This document shows positions 6,787 to 14,888 of a stretch of DNA of 64,000 nucleotides, piece by piece (position 1 is the stretch's first letter; each line of letters starts with the position of its first letter). The position numbers and the translations under genes are program-made. Origin of the DNA: Polyangiaceae bacterium (GTDB lineage Bacteria; Myxococcota_A; Polyangia; Polyangiales; Polyangiaceae); NCBI GenBank assembly GCA_023150915.1, contig JAKLKA010000003.1, forward strand, positions 62,001 to 126,000, given 5' to 3'. The notes under the pieces were generated by a model, which did no database searches, was not told the DNA's origin, and worked only from the letters and a program-made list of their open reading frames with translations.

Positions 6787-9204
6787 TCAACGTCGCGGCG
6801 TGAAGCGCCCGTCCCCGTCCCCGTCGATGAAGACGGGGTTGGTGAAGGCAACCGGCACGACCTTCGTGCCCGGCAGAACCCGCTCGAGGCTGGTAGTGCC
6901 TCGGACCACCACGATCAGGAACGCGTCGCGGCTGACCGGCAATCCGCCCACGAAGCGCAGCCGCGCCCGCGAGCTCGAACCGACGTCGCGCTCGGGCGCG
7001 CTGGCGTCGACCTGCATGGCGAGCTTCCCATCCAGGAGCAACTCGGCGCGCTCCACGCCGATCCACGGGGGTGCGCGCACTTCCAGCTCGAGCCCCACTG
7101 TCCCTTGCTCTGCGCGCACCAACGCGCCGGGCGATTCGCCATCGACGCGCAGATCGATGAATGGACCGCTGGTCACCACCACGCGCCCCGCGCGCAGCGA
7201 TGCCGCCACTTCGCCCCACTCGGCCTTCTCGGCGCGAACGTAGGTGCGCGGGTAGCCAGCCCACTGGAACGCGATGCGATGCGAGTCCGAGTTGCCGACC
7301 GCGGTGACGCGGCGCCCGCTCCCGATCGAGCGCATCCACTCCGACAGCCCCTGCTCGAGAACGTCGAGCTGGGTGAGGTCGAAGCCATTCCAGACCTCGA
7401 CCAAATCGAAATCCAGGCTGGCGCCGCCCTTGGTGCTGGCGCCCGCTGCGTCGAGCTCGATCTGGTTGAAGTACCCGATGTTGCCCATCCGCGGGTGGTT
7501 GACCTGGATCAGCGCCTGTGGCGCCAGCTCCCTGACCGACGCGAACAGCGCCGCAGGAGTAACATCGAGCGGCGGCAACGGGGTGCCGAGCGGATACGGG
7601 TAGGCGTTGAAGTGCCCCCAGTTGCCGGTGGTGAGCTCGACGCCGGGCTGGGTGGTCAGCTGCCGCTCCAGTCCCAGCTGCCGCACCACGGGCGCGTAGT
7701 CCGTCACGTGGTTGTGGTCGGTCGCGACCGCGAGCTCGACGCCTTCCGCCACCAGGGACGTCACGCGGTCCGCAAGCGGAACCTCCGAGTCGCCGCTGGG
7801 ATCGGCGTGGAGGTGCAAGTCAGCGGCGATCCAACCCGAGGTGTCCACGACCCGCGCGAGCCGTGCCCGCAGCGTGGCGCCCTGACTCGCCGAGACGTCG
7901 ACGATCTGCTCGTCGACGTCGTATTCGGGGCCGCGGGTCGCGAGCACCGAGTAACGCCCAGGCGGCAGTTGGAGCGACCCGCTGCCGCTGGCCGTGCACG
8001 CGACGTTCGCGGCACCCGCGGCCAGATGGTACGGCCCGAGGTCGGGGTTGACGGTGGGGGCGACGCCCGTCACTACCAGCCGAGCCGACAGAGGCGAACC
8101 GCCCGGGTCGCTCACCCGATACGACAGCAGCGCGGGAGTGGGAGGGATCAGCTCGACTCGCGTGGTCTCGCCGGCGCGGAGCACGGCGCTGCCGCGATCG
8201 ACACCGCCTGGGGAGCGCAGCGTGAGCTGATAGCTCCCCGGTGGAGCGGGCAGCAGCAGCGTGCCGCCGGTGGAGCGCACGCTCTGCACCAGGCGGCCGC
8301 CCGCATCGCGCGCTTCCAGCACGGCCCAGGCTGGCAACGAGGCGAGCGTGGCCTCGACGAAACCGGGCGCGACGCCGCTGGCGCGCCAGGCGTGCTCGGC
8401 GGCCGCGCGCAGGGATCCCGGCGCGACGACCAGGCGACGCACGTGTGTCGTGCTCTGGCCGGGCGCAAGGTTCACGACGGGGCCGAACGCGGTCTGCTGT
8501 TGCGCCCCCATTTCACGCTTCCGAAAGCCCACGTCGACCGGCCCCCCCGGGAATGCGAGCGCCAAGAACTGGCGGCGCCCCGAGAACGAGAGCCAGCGAG
8601 CTTCGACCGAGCGTGCGTCGCCGATCGAGCCGACCCACGGCACGAACGGGTCGTCGCCGTACCACTCGAGTCGATCGCCGATGCGTACGCGACGCGGGCT
8701 GCGCCCCGGGTTGTGGAGCCGCGTGGTGAGCGTGACCCAGCGCTGGCCCGGCATCAGCGTCACGTCCGTGACCGCCGTCAGCCCACCGCCTGCGTATTCG
8801 ATCTGGAGCCGAGGCTCGGCCGCCGACAAGACCGGCTCCACGCCACGCACGGTCAGCACGACCTCGCGGCCGTCGAGCTCGAACAGTGTCCCGAGCCCGG
8901 TCAGCGCATCGTCCAACCACTGGCCTGCCGTCGCGTCGACGACCGCCCCGGCCCCGCGGCCCCCCGCCCGCGCCACCACCAGCCGTACGAGGGGACTCGC
9001 GAGCAACCAGTCCCCGGGCCGGCCCTGGGCTCGCGGCCCGCTGGGCGCCTGCGCCGCGGACAGCACCTCGAGCCGGATGCCGCCACGCTCGTCGGACACG
9101 AAGGGCGCCGGCTGGGGCCGCGGGCAAGCGCCATACGCCAGAGCACACAACGCGACGGCGAAGGCCGGGGCACGGGCCAGGGCTGTCGCCGCGGTACGGA
9201 GCAC
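6787..9204 (-). CDS. CehA/McbA-type PHP-domain metallohydrolase, exported
   Basis: This 805-aa protein starts at a GTG. Its N-terminal signal sequence ends near LAYGAC, an imperfect lipobox. The first 450 residues are beta-rich accessory domains. Around residue 470 the PHP domain begins with DLHLHADPSGDSE and ATDHNHVTDYA, followed by later metal-ligand stretches VNHPRMGNIGYFN and GNSDSHR, the usual PHP signatures. A carbohydrate- or Ig-like tail ends with an Asp-rich GDGDGRF motif. PHP enzymes of the CehA group hydrolyse phosphoesters, carbamates or similar bonds with metal ions. The substrate here is unknown. TAAGCT at 9211-9216 ends 6 nt before the GTG, suggesting a leaderless start. Confidence 0.78.
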   Translation of the reverse strand: MLRTAATALARAPAFAVALCALAYGACPRPQPAPFVSDERGGIRLEVLSAAQAPSGPRAQGRPGDWLLASPLVRLVVARAGGRGAGAVVDATAGQWLDDALTGLGTLFELDGREVVLTVRGVEPVLSAAEPRLQIEYAGGGLTAVTDVTLMPGQRWVTLTTRLHNPGRSPRRVRIGDRLEWYGDDPFVPWVGSIGDARSVEARWLSFSGRRQFLALAFPGGPVDVGFRKREMGAQQQTAFGPVVNLAPGQSTTHVRRLVVAPGSLRAAAEHAWRASGVAPGFVEATLASLPAWAVLEARDAGGRLVQSVRSTGGTLLLPAPPGSYQLTLRSPGGVDRGSAVLRAGETTRVELIPPTPALLSYRVSDPGGSPLSARLVVTGVAPTVNPDLGPYHLAAGAANVACTASGSGSLQLPPGRYSVLATRGPEYDVDEQIVDVSASQGATLRARLARVVDTSGWIAADLHLHADPSGDSEVPLADRVTSLVAEGVELAVATDHNHVTDYAPVVRQLGLERQLTTQPGVELTTGNWGHFNAYPYPLGTPLPPLDVTPAALFASVRELAPQALIQVNHPRMGNIGYFNQIELDAAGASTKGGASLDFDLVEVWNGFDLTQLDVLEQGLSEWMRSIGSGRRVTAVGNSDSHRIAFQWAGYPRTYVRAEKAEWGEVAASLRAGRVVVTSGPFIDLRVDGESPGALVRAEQGTVGLELEVRAPPWIGVERAELLLDGKLAMQVDASAPERDVGSSSRARLRFVGGLPVSRDAFLIVVVRGTTSLERVLPGTKVVPVAFTNPVFIDGDGDGRFTPRR

Positions 9205-9210
9205 GGTCCG

Positions 9211-9250
9211 AGCTTAACCGGTGACCTCGAGTCCGCCGCTAGCGTAAGTT
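9211..9250. promoter_or_regulatory. divergent leaderless-type promoter pair
   Basis: The 54-nt gap between two divergent genes holds TAAGCT on the minus strand (9216-9211, 6 nt before GTG 9204). On the plus strand it holds TAAGTT (9245-9250, 8 nt before ATG 9259). Neither gene has a Shine-Dalgarno, so both boxes are read as -10 elements of leaderless transcripts. No clear -35 is seen. Confidence 0.4.
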
Positions 9251-9258
9251 CCGGGGCG

Positions 9259-10281
9259 ATGAAAGCAGTGGTCGTCGCGGGCGGATTCGGGCTCGAGAAC
9301 CTGCGGATCGAGGAGCTGCCGGATCCCGAACCGGGCCCCGGAGACGTCGTGCTCGAGATGAGCGCCGTCTCGCTCAACTACCGTGACCTGTTGATGGTGC
9401 GCGGCGCGTACAATCCGAGACAGCCGCTTCCGCTCATCCCTGCATCGGATGGCGTGGGGACGGTGGTCGCGGTGGGCAGCGGCGTGTCTCGGGTCGGTGT
9501 CGGCGATCGCGTCTGCCCAATCTTCGCCACGGGCTGGCTAGCGGGCGAGCCCTCGCGCGACAAGCTGAAGACCACACTGGGGGGTCCGTTCGACGGCACG
9601 CTCTGCCAGCGCATGAAGCTCAGCGCCGACGCGGTGGTGCGCGTCCCGTCATTCCTGTCGGACGTGGAGGCCGCGTGCCTGCCGTGCGCGGGCGTCACGG
9701 CTTGGAGCGCGCTGGTCACTCATGGCGCTTTGACGGCCGGGGACACGTTGCTCGCGCTCGGGACCGGCGGCGTGTCGGTCTTCGGCTTGCAGCTCGCGAA
9801 GGCGCTGGGCGCGCGGGTGATCATCACCAGCTCCAGCGACGACAAGCTGGACCGCGCCAAAGAGCTCGGCGCCGACGTGCTGATCAACTACCGCCGCACT
9901 CCCGAGTGGGGCAAGGCTGCGCGGGACGCGACCGGCGGCCGCGGCGTGGACCACGTGCTCGAGGTCGGCGGCGCTGCGACCTTCGGCCACTCGCTCAAAG
10001 CCGTGCGCCCCGGCGGAACCATCAGCATCATCGGCAACCTGGGCGGCGGCTCGCCCGAGATCAACCTGCTCAGCGTGTTGATGCAGAACATCCGGCTGCA
10101 GGGCGTGATCGTCGGGCACCGCGAGTCGTTCGAGGCGCTGGTGCGCGCCGTGGAGCAGAACCAGCTGAGGCCAGTCGTCGATCGGGTGTTCGGCTTCGAC
10201 GAGGTCAAGAGCGCGCTCGAGCACATGGCCTCGGGGAACCACTTCGGGAAGGTGTGCGTCGACATCGCCGCCCAGCGCTGA
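9259..10281 (+). CDS. NAD(P)-dependent quinone oxidoreductase-like medium-chain dehydrogenase
   Basis: This 340-aa protein is a medium-chain dehydrogenase/reductase of the quinone-reductase branch. The N-terminal GroES-like domain has SLNYRDLLMVRGAYN, with Tyr in place of the zinc-ligand Cys, and the structural-zinc Cys cluster is absent, so a zinc-free enzyme is expected. The Rossmann domain has LALGTGGVSVFGLQLAKALG and GADVLINYR, followed by GVDHVLEVGG. It would reduce enones or quinones, or oxidise alcohols, with NAD(P)H. It is a single gene with a leaderless-type start (TAAGTT, 8 nt). The open frame continues far upstream, but only the ATG at 9259 gives a family-like N-terminus. Confidence 0.85.
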   Translation: MKAVVVAGGFGLENLRIEELPDPEPGPGDVVLEMSAVSLNYRDLLMVRGAYNPRQPLPLIPASDGVGTVVAVGSGVSRVGVGDRVCPIFATGWLAGEPSRDKLKTTLGGPFDGTLCQRMKLSADAVVRVPSFLSDVEAACLPCAGVTAWSALVTHGALTAGDTLLALGTGGVSVFGLQLAKALGARVIITSSSDDKLDRAKELGADVLINYRRTPEWGKAARDATGGRGVDHVLEVGGAATFGHSLKAVRPGGTISIIGNLGGGSPEINLLSVLMQNIRLQGVIVGHRESFEALVRAVEQNQLRPVVDRVFGFDEVKSALEHMASGNHFGKVCVDIAAQR

Positions 10282-10316
10282 TCGGCCGTGAATGCCGGCC
10301 AGGCATCGGGCATCGG

Positions 10317-10745
10317 ATGGGCCAAGCGATGTCGACCCACCCACCCGCCCGCCGCCCGCGTGCCGTGCGCGCCAGTCTCTGGGCGGCGTGTCTGGCCGGC
10401 CTGGTGGCGGCGCCGGCAGCGGCTAGGAATCAACCCAGCTCTCACACCTTGGTGCGTGAGGTGGAGCAGAGCGCGCTGAGCGTTCGCATGGAGCTGCGCG
10501 CAGCCCGCGAAGCCAACGATACCGGACGTGCTCGCTGCGTGAGTGAGAAGTTGAGTCAGGTCCACGCTCAGCTGCGGACTGCGCGCGAGCACGCCAGTCT
10601 CTTGGTGCGGCCCGCCGACGCTCAGCGCGCGCGGCGCCATCGCTACCTGCTGCAGGCCGCGCACGAAAACACCCGCGATCTGGCCCAGGCCGCCCGGCGC
10701 TGTGACTCGGCGCCGGCGCAGGCCGTGCGAGTGGTTCGGCGCTGA
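10317..10745 (+). CDS. small exported helical protein, unknown
   Basis: This is a 142-aa protein if it starts at ATG 10317. ATG 10329 is equally plausible and still leaves a full signal peptide (LWAACLAGLVAAPAAA). The mature protein is almost wholly helical and rich in Arg, Glu and Ala (LVREVEQSALSVRMELRAAR), with two Cys that could form a disulfide. No family is recognised. It begins 35 nt after the dehydrogenase and could be co-transcribed with it, but has no good Shine-Dalgarno. Confidence 0.5.
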   Translation: MGQAMSTHPPARRPRAVRASLWAACLAGLVAAPAAARNQPSSHTLVREVEQSALSVRMELRAAREANDTGRARCVSEKLSQVHAQLRTAREHASLLVRPADAQRARRHRYLLQAAHENTRDLAQAARRCDSAPAQAVRVVRR

Positions 10746-10799
10746 GAAAACTCACGGCTGCCCTTCGGGCGGGAGAGCCGCTAGACTCCGCGGTCTCCC

Positions 10800-11528
10800 A
10801 TGCGCATCGTCAGCTCGCTGTTCCTCGTAGTCCTGGCTCTGTCGTCTGCCTGCAAACCCGGGCCTGGGAGCTCGTGCGACAAGGGCGAGGCGCGCTGCGT
10901 CGACAAGAAGAGTCAGCTGGTCTGCCAGAAGGGCAGCTACATCCAGGCGCCCTGCAAAGGTCCGCGCGGTTGCGGACTCAGCCCCAGCGGGGTGTCCTGC
11001 GACATCAGCGGCAACCAGGCCGGTGACGCTTGTTCCACCGACGAAGAGGGCGCGTCGGCGTGCAACGACCCCAAGACCAAGATCGTGTGCACCGGCGGAA
11101 AGTTCGTCGCCACGACCTGCCGGGGCCCCAAGGGCTGTGAAACCCAGGAGGGGCGTCCGCTGTGCGACGTCTCGGTGGCCGAGCCTGGAGACGCCTGTCG
11201 CGACGCCGACAAGACCAAGGCGTGCAGCGTCGACGGCAAACAGTACCTGGCGTGCAAAGACGGCAAGATGACGATGGAGTTCCAGTGCCTGGGCCCAGGC
11301 GGCTGCAAGTCGGAAGGGGGCAAGTTGGGCTGCGACATGTCGATGGCACGCGACAAAGACCCGTGCACCGCCGAGATGGAGGGCAAGCACGCCTGCAACG
11401 CCGACAAGAGCAGCATCGTGGTGTGCAAGGGCGGGAAGTTCGTGATCGACGAGGAGTGCAAGAGCGGGGCAACGTGCAACGCCGAAGGCACCATCAAGTG
11501 CGAGAAGCCCGAGAAGAAGAAGGGGTGA
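10800..11528 (+). CDS. lipoprotein made of four six-cysteine repeats
   Basis: This 242-aa protein has a signal peptide and lipobox (LALSSAC, Cys18). The mature part consists of four tandem repeats of about 45-50 residues starting at Cys26, Cys78 and then at CRDADK and CTAEME. Each has six Cys with near-constant spacing, roughly C-x6-9-C-x8/9-C-x9/10-C-x5-C-x7/8-C, and a common VCxGGKF core with a GPxGC turn. Such spacing predicts three disulfides per repeat in an oxidising compartment. It ends in a Lys-rich tail (CEKPEKKKG). The family has no name that I know. TAGACT (10782-10787) lies 12 nt before the ATG, with no Shine-Dalgarno. It is convergent with another Cys-rich protein gene. Confidence 0.7.
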   Translation: MRIVSSLFLVVLALSSACKPGPGSSCDKGEARCVDKKSQLVCQKGSYIQAPCKGPRGCGLSPSGVSCDISGNQAGDACSTDEEGASACNDPKTKIVCTGGKFVATTCRGPKGCETQEGRPLCDVSVAEPGDACRDADKTKACSVDGKQYLACKDGKMTMEFQCLGPGGCKSEGGKLGCDMSMARDKDPCTAEMEGKHACNADKSSIVVCKGGKFVIDEECKSGATCNAEGTIKCEKPEKKKG

Positions 11529-11540
11529 GCCACAAACGCC

Positions 11541-11565
11541 GAAGGCGCCGCGGGGCGGCGCCTTC
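11541..11565. terminator. perfect hairpin between two convergent genes
   Basis: A 10-bp perfect stem, GAAGGCGCCG / CGGCGCCTTC, with a 5-nt loop lies 13 nt after the 10800 gene stop and 29 nt before the stop of the minus-strand gene. It has no strong T-run on the plus side and a short TTTG on the minus side. It is likely a bidirectional terminator. Confidence 0.6.
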
Positions 11566-11593
11566 GAGCGGTTGCTGACCGAGTGAGCCGGCG

Positions 11594-12490
11594 TCAGCTG
11601 CGGCGGCGGCGACCCAGTGCCCAGGCTGCGAGCAGGCCGAACGCACCGAACGCGAACGCGGCTCCGCCGGCGCGCGGCCCGGGGGCGGTGGCGCAGCTGG
11701 CTTCGGCCTCGCCCTCGGCTTCGGCTTCGCACTTGCCGTTCTTGCAGCTGGCGGTCGCGCTGCCGCTGGCGCTGGCGTTGATCTGTGCCCGCCACTGGCT
11801 CAGTGCGTCCAGGCAGGCCTGCGCGTTGCCGTTGTTGTCGACGTACTGGCCGTCGCACTTCACCGCGCCCTCGGGGCTCTCGCACTTCGCCTTGCATCCG
11901 CCTTGAAGGTTCGTCTCGCAGGTCGCCTGGAGCTTGCCCTGGCAATCCACCTGGCAGTTGATGTTGGACTTCGCCTGGCACTGACCCTTGCAGCTGGCCT
12001 CGCACTTGGTCTTGCAGTCCGGGAATTCGCCCGTGCAGCTGCCCTTGCACTCGCCCTGGCAGGTCGCCTTGCACGAGCCCTGGCACTTGCTCTTGCACTC
12101 CGAATCAGTCCCGCACTTGCTCTCGCAGCTGCCGGCACAGTCGGCGTCGCAGCCGGCGGTGCAGTTTGCGGCGCAGTCGAACTTGACCTCGTCGCCGGTG
12201 CACTTGGTTTCGCAGCCCTTGACGTCACACGAGCCGGTGCAGTCCACGCTGGCGCTGCCCGAGCACTCGCCCTTGCAGCTCGCGTAGCCTTCGGCCTGGC
12301 AAGCCGCCTCGAACTTCAACTCCGTGCACTGTACGTCACAGCCGCCCTTGGCCATGGCTTCGCACGTGCCGCTGGCTTCGACGTGGATGTCCCCGCAGGC
12401 CTCGAGCCCGGCGTGGGCGGTGGAAGGAACGAGCATGGGCACCGCGAAGGCGGCCGCGCCGATCAGGAAGGGTGCGATGAGTTTGTGCAT
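11594..12490 (-). CDS. Cys-rich secreted protein with MYXO-CTERM-like anchor
   Basis: This 298-aa protein has a signal peptide (LIGAAAFAVPMLVPSTAHA) and about 37 cysteines in the mature part. The core (roughly residues 70-205) is a run of C-x2/3-C steps such as CKGEC, CTGSC, CDADCAGSCESKC and CQGSCKATCQGECKGSC, suggesting a disulfide-stitched rod. A low-complexity Ser/Ala/Glu segment precedes SCATAPGPRAGG, a hydrophobic helix and GRRRRS. This is the Cys-helix-Arg layout of MYXO-CTERM surface-sorting tails. AAGGAGAG precedes the ATG. Structural or envelope function is inferred from composition. Confidence 0.7.
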   Translation of the reverse strand: MHKLIAPFLIGAAAFAVPMLVPSTAHAGLEACGDIHVEASGTCEAMAKGGCDVQCTELKFEAACQAEGYASCKGECSGSASVDCTGSCDVKGCETKCTGDEVKFDCAANCTAGCDADCAGSCESKCGTDSECKSKCQGSCKATCQGECKGSCTGEFPDCKTKCEASCKGQCQAKSNINCQVDCQGKLQATCETNLQGGCKAKCESPEGAVKCDGQYVDNNGNAQACLDALSQWRAQINASASGSATASCKNGKCEAEAEGEAEASCATAPGPRAGGAAFAFGAFGLLAAWALGRRRRS

Positions 12491-12613
12491 GATTCCGGTC
12501 TCTCCTTGTTCCCTAAGCAGTCAAGCAGGCGGCGGTCGCCCTACTGTCTGCTACGAAGGGTGTCCCGAGGACCTTCCATCGATTCTCGGGACTCCCAGTG
12601 TAGCAGTCAGGCC

Positions 12614-13714
12614 TCACGGTGGGCCAAGCCCGGGTAGGTCCGCGTCGGCCATGGAGGTTTCCGCGTCCGTGGGACGGTCGGCGAGCGCTCCCCATTCAGG
12701 CCTCCCACCCGCGCCTACACGACTTCCCGGGGCGTCGGCCGGATCCCACGACAGGACGTAGCCGGCCTGCCGGAGCCTCTCCGCCAGCGGCGGAAGGATC
12801 TGGTAGGTCGCCTCGGCGTGGATGTGAAACAGCACCACCGCATCCGGTCGTGCCTGCCCGAGCGTCGTGGCGAGCACGTCTTCCGCGGGCCCACCTTCCC
12901 AATCGCGGCTGTCGACGTCCCACAGGTAGACCTCGTAGCCCAACGTCTTGGCGATGCGCTCGACCCGAGCATCGACCCCCATCAACGGAGGGCGGAAGAG
13001 CTTGCACTCGCCGTCGCCTGCGCCGCGCGCAATCTCGTCGGTGATGCGCGCGTCGGTCATCCACGGTGCCGTCAGGTTCACGTGGCTGAAGGTGTGATTG
13101 CACACGCGGTGCCCCTCGTCGCGGGCGCGCGCCACCCAGTCGGGGCGCGTCTTGGCCCAACGCCCCGAAGGGAAGAACAGCGCGCGGATGCGCAGCTCTT
13201 TCAAGCGATCGAGCAGCCGGTCGGCCTGTCGCCGATCGTTCGGCCCATCGTCGAAGCTCAGAACGAGCCGGGCGCCCTCGCCGGCGGCGGGGGCCAGGGG
13301 CATCGGCACGCGCGCACGGAACGTCCACTCGACGGGCTCGCCCCCCGGCGGGTGGAGTCGCACGCGTTGCGGCCGCCCCTGACGCCAGCGCTTGGGTGTG
13401 AAAGACCACGTCGCCCCGTCGACCCAATGACCGTCGCCGGCAACGTCGGGCTCGAGCTCGGCCACCTTCCAGCGCTGAGCGCTGGGAATGTCCCCCGCGA
13501 AGCGGACGACCAGCGGCGCGTCGAGAGCGACCCGCTCGCCCACGGGCGCAACCTCGATCACCCGTGGCGGCGCTGGCCGAGGCGGCGGCGCCGCGGCACG
13601 CGGGGCATCCGGCAGCGGCGCGGGAAGCGCCCCGGGTAACAGCTCGGGTCGCGCGCCCTCTTGCGGCAACGCCGCGGCCACGAGGACCAACAGCAGCACT
13701 AGAACCCGTCGCAC
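12614..13714 (-). CDS. exported polysaccharide deacetylase (NodB domain)
   Basis: This 366-aa protein starts at GTG 13714. A signal peptide (VLVLLLVLVAAALP) is followed by a Pro/Ala linker and a small beta domain. A NodB homology domain starts near residue 150. The motifs are LSFDDGPN (metal Asp and catalytic Asp), HTFSH (metal His pair), LFRPPLMG, DVDSRDW and LFHIHA (catalytic His region). The family removes N- or O-acetyl groups from peptidoglycan, chitin-like or capsular sugars with a metal ion, and this one would act in the periplasm or outside. TACTCT on the minus strand ends 8 nt before the GTG. The C-terminal 40 residues are low-complexity. Confidence 0.82.
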   Translation of the reverse strand: MRRVLVLLLVLVAAALPQEGARPELLPGALPAPLPDAPRAAAPPPRPAPPRVIEVAPVGERVALDAPLVVRFAGDIPSAQRWKVAELEPDVAGDGHWVDGATWSFTPKRWRQGRPQRVRLHPPGGEPVEWTFRARVPMPLAPAAGEGARLVLSFDDGPNDRRQADRLLDRLKELRIRALFFPSGRWAKTRPDWVARARDEGHRVCNHTFSHVNLTAPWMTDARITDEIARGAGDGECKLFRPPLMGVDARVERIAKTLGYEVYLWDVDSRDWEGGPAEDVLATTLGQARPDAVVLFHIHAEATYQILPPLAERLRQAGYVLSWDPADAPGSRVGAGGRPEWGALADRPTDAETSMADADLPGLGPP

Positions 13715-13745
13715 CGGCCACGAGAGTAGTGCATCTTATGCGCGC

Positions 13746-14888
13746 ATGCGCCACGGCTCGATCTTGCTCGTCGCCCTGGCACTCGGCTGCGAACGGCGGG
13801 CCCCGCCCAGCGCCGATCCGCCGGCAGCGACCGTGGTGGTGCCGAGCTCGCCCGCCGCGGAACCAGCTCCTGGGCCGCCGCTCGACGCTTCGGTGCCGGG
13901 GCCCTCGACGAGCACGTCGGCGCGCCCACGCCCGGCACCCGAGCGCCCCCCCGCCGCGCCGAGCGCGCTGCTCGGCGGGCTGCCCCGGCCAGCGGGTGCG
14001 TCGCACGCCGGCTTCGCCGGGCCGGTCGATCCGAGCAAAGACGCCACGTGGCTCGCACGCCTGGCCAGCGCACCGATCAGCGAGGTCACGCGCAACCCGG
14101 GGGGCGCGACCATCACGCTGCGTGTCCGCTTCTCGGACGGCAGCCGGGCCGTGTTCAAGCCCGAGCAGAAGCACTCGGCCTCGAACTTCCGCGGTGAGAT
14201 CGCTGCCTTCCACCTCGACCGCATCGTCGGCTTCGCGCGCACAGCCGCGGTGGCGGGGCGCACCATTGGCTACCCCCACTTGCTCGAGCACCTCGAGGCT
14301 TCCGAAGCCGACCCGAAGTTCATCGAGCGCGTGCGCGAAGAGGTACCCGCACGCGACGGCCGTGTCGCGGGCGCGATGATCGCGTGGCACGCCGGTCGGC
14401 TGGTGAGCGCCGAGCCGCCCAAGGGTTGGACCGACGGGCTGCGCTCGAAAGAGCCGCCGAGCGAGCCCCTCGTGAAGCGTCTTCCCGAATGGAGTGACCT
14501 GGTGGTGTTCGACTTCCTGATCGACAACACCGATCGCTGGTCCGGAGGAAACGTCCTGTCGCTGGGCGGCGGCGCGCTGATCTTTCTCGACAACGCCTCG
14601 TCGTTCGCCCCCTGGCGCGCCAGCCGCGGCGAAACCACGATCGCTCGCCTGTCACCGATCTGCCGGTTCCGCCGCGCCACCGTCACCGCGCTGCGCGCGC
14701 TGGGGCCCGAGGCCGCGGCCAGCGCGCGGCTGGGGGCGCGCCTGGCGAGCACGCTTTCTGCCGACCCCCTGGCGCCCGTGCTCAGCCCGGGGCAAGTGGC
14801 CGCCGTCGACGTGCGCGTGGAACGACTGCTCGATCACGTCAAGCGCTGCGAAGCCGAGCTGGGAGAAGAGCTGGCGCTCTCACTGTGA
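13746..14888 (+). CDS. lipoprotein FAM20C-like (secretory-pathway-kinase-fold) protein
   Basis: This 380-aa protein starts at ATG 13746. It has a lipobox LALGC (Cys15), a Pro/Ala linker to about residue 95 and then a FAM20-type kinase fold. Visible signatures are RAVFKPEQK (Lys138, the ATP-contacting Lys), RGEIAAFHLDRIVGF (Glu151), VFDFLIDNTDRW (Asp263, catalytic Asp position), a following Asn269, and IFLDNASSF (Asp282, in place of the DFG Asp). The string EIAAFHLDRI and the FDFLxxNxDR motif closely match what I recall of animal FAM20C. The C-terminal ICRFRRAT also parallels it. It probably phosphorylates proteins or glycans outside the cytoplasm. It is convergent with and overlaps the next gene's stop by 9 nt. 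Confidence 0.75.
   Translation: MRHGSILLVALALGCERRAPPSADPPAATVVVPSSPAAEPAPGPPLDASVPGPSTSTSARPRPAPERPPAAPSALLGGLPRPAGASHAGFAGPVDPSKDATWLARLASAPISEVTRNPGGATITLRVRFSDGSRAVFKPEQKHSASNFRGEIAAFHLDRIVGFARTAAVAGRTIGYPHLLEHLEASEADPKFIERVREEVPARDGRVAGAMIAWHAGRLVSAEPPKGWTDGLRSKEPPSEPLVKRLPEWSDLVVFDFLIDNTDRWSGGNVLSLGGGALIFLDNASSFAPWRASRGETTIARLSPICRFRRATVTALRALGPEAAASARLGARLASTLSADPLAPVLSPGQVAAVDVRVERLLDHVKRCEAELGEELALSL

Noticed and set aside
6592-9258. Long plus-strand frame leading into the quinone-reductase-like gene
   Set aside because: It is the antisense of the PHP-hydrolase gene; only the ATG at 9259 starts a real N-terminus.
10755-10782. Hairpin (GCCC-TTC-GGGC with outer CGGCT/AGCCG) before the 10800 gene
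   Set aside because: Stem is short and interrupted and there is no T-run; I see no evidence of attenuation.
13742-13751. GCGCATGCGC palindrome at the FAM20C-like gene start
   Set aside because: Short self-complementary sequences around ATG codons arise easily in GC-rich DNA; no second copy or spacing supports an operator.
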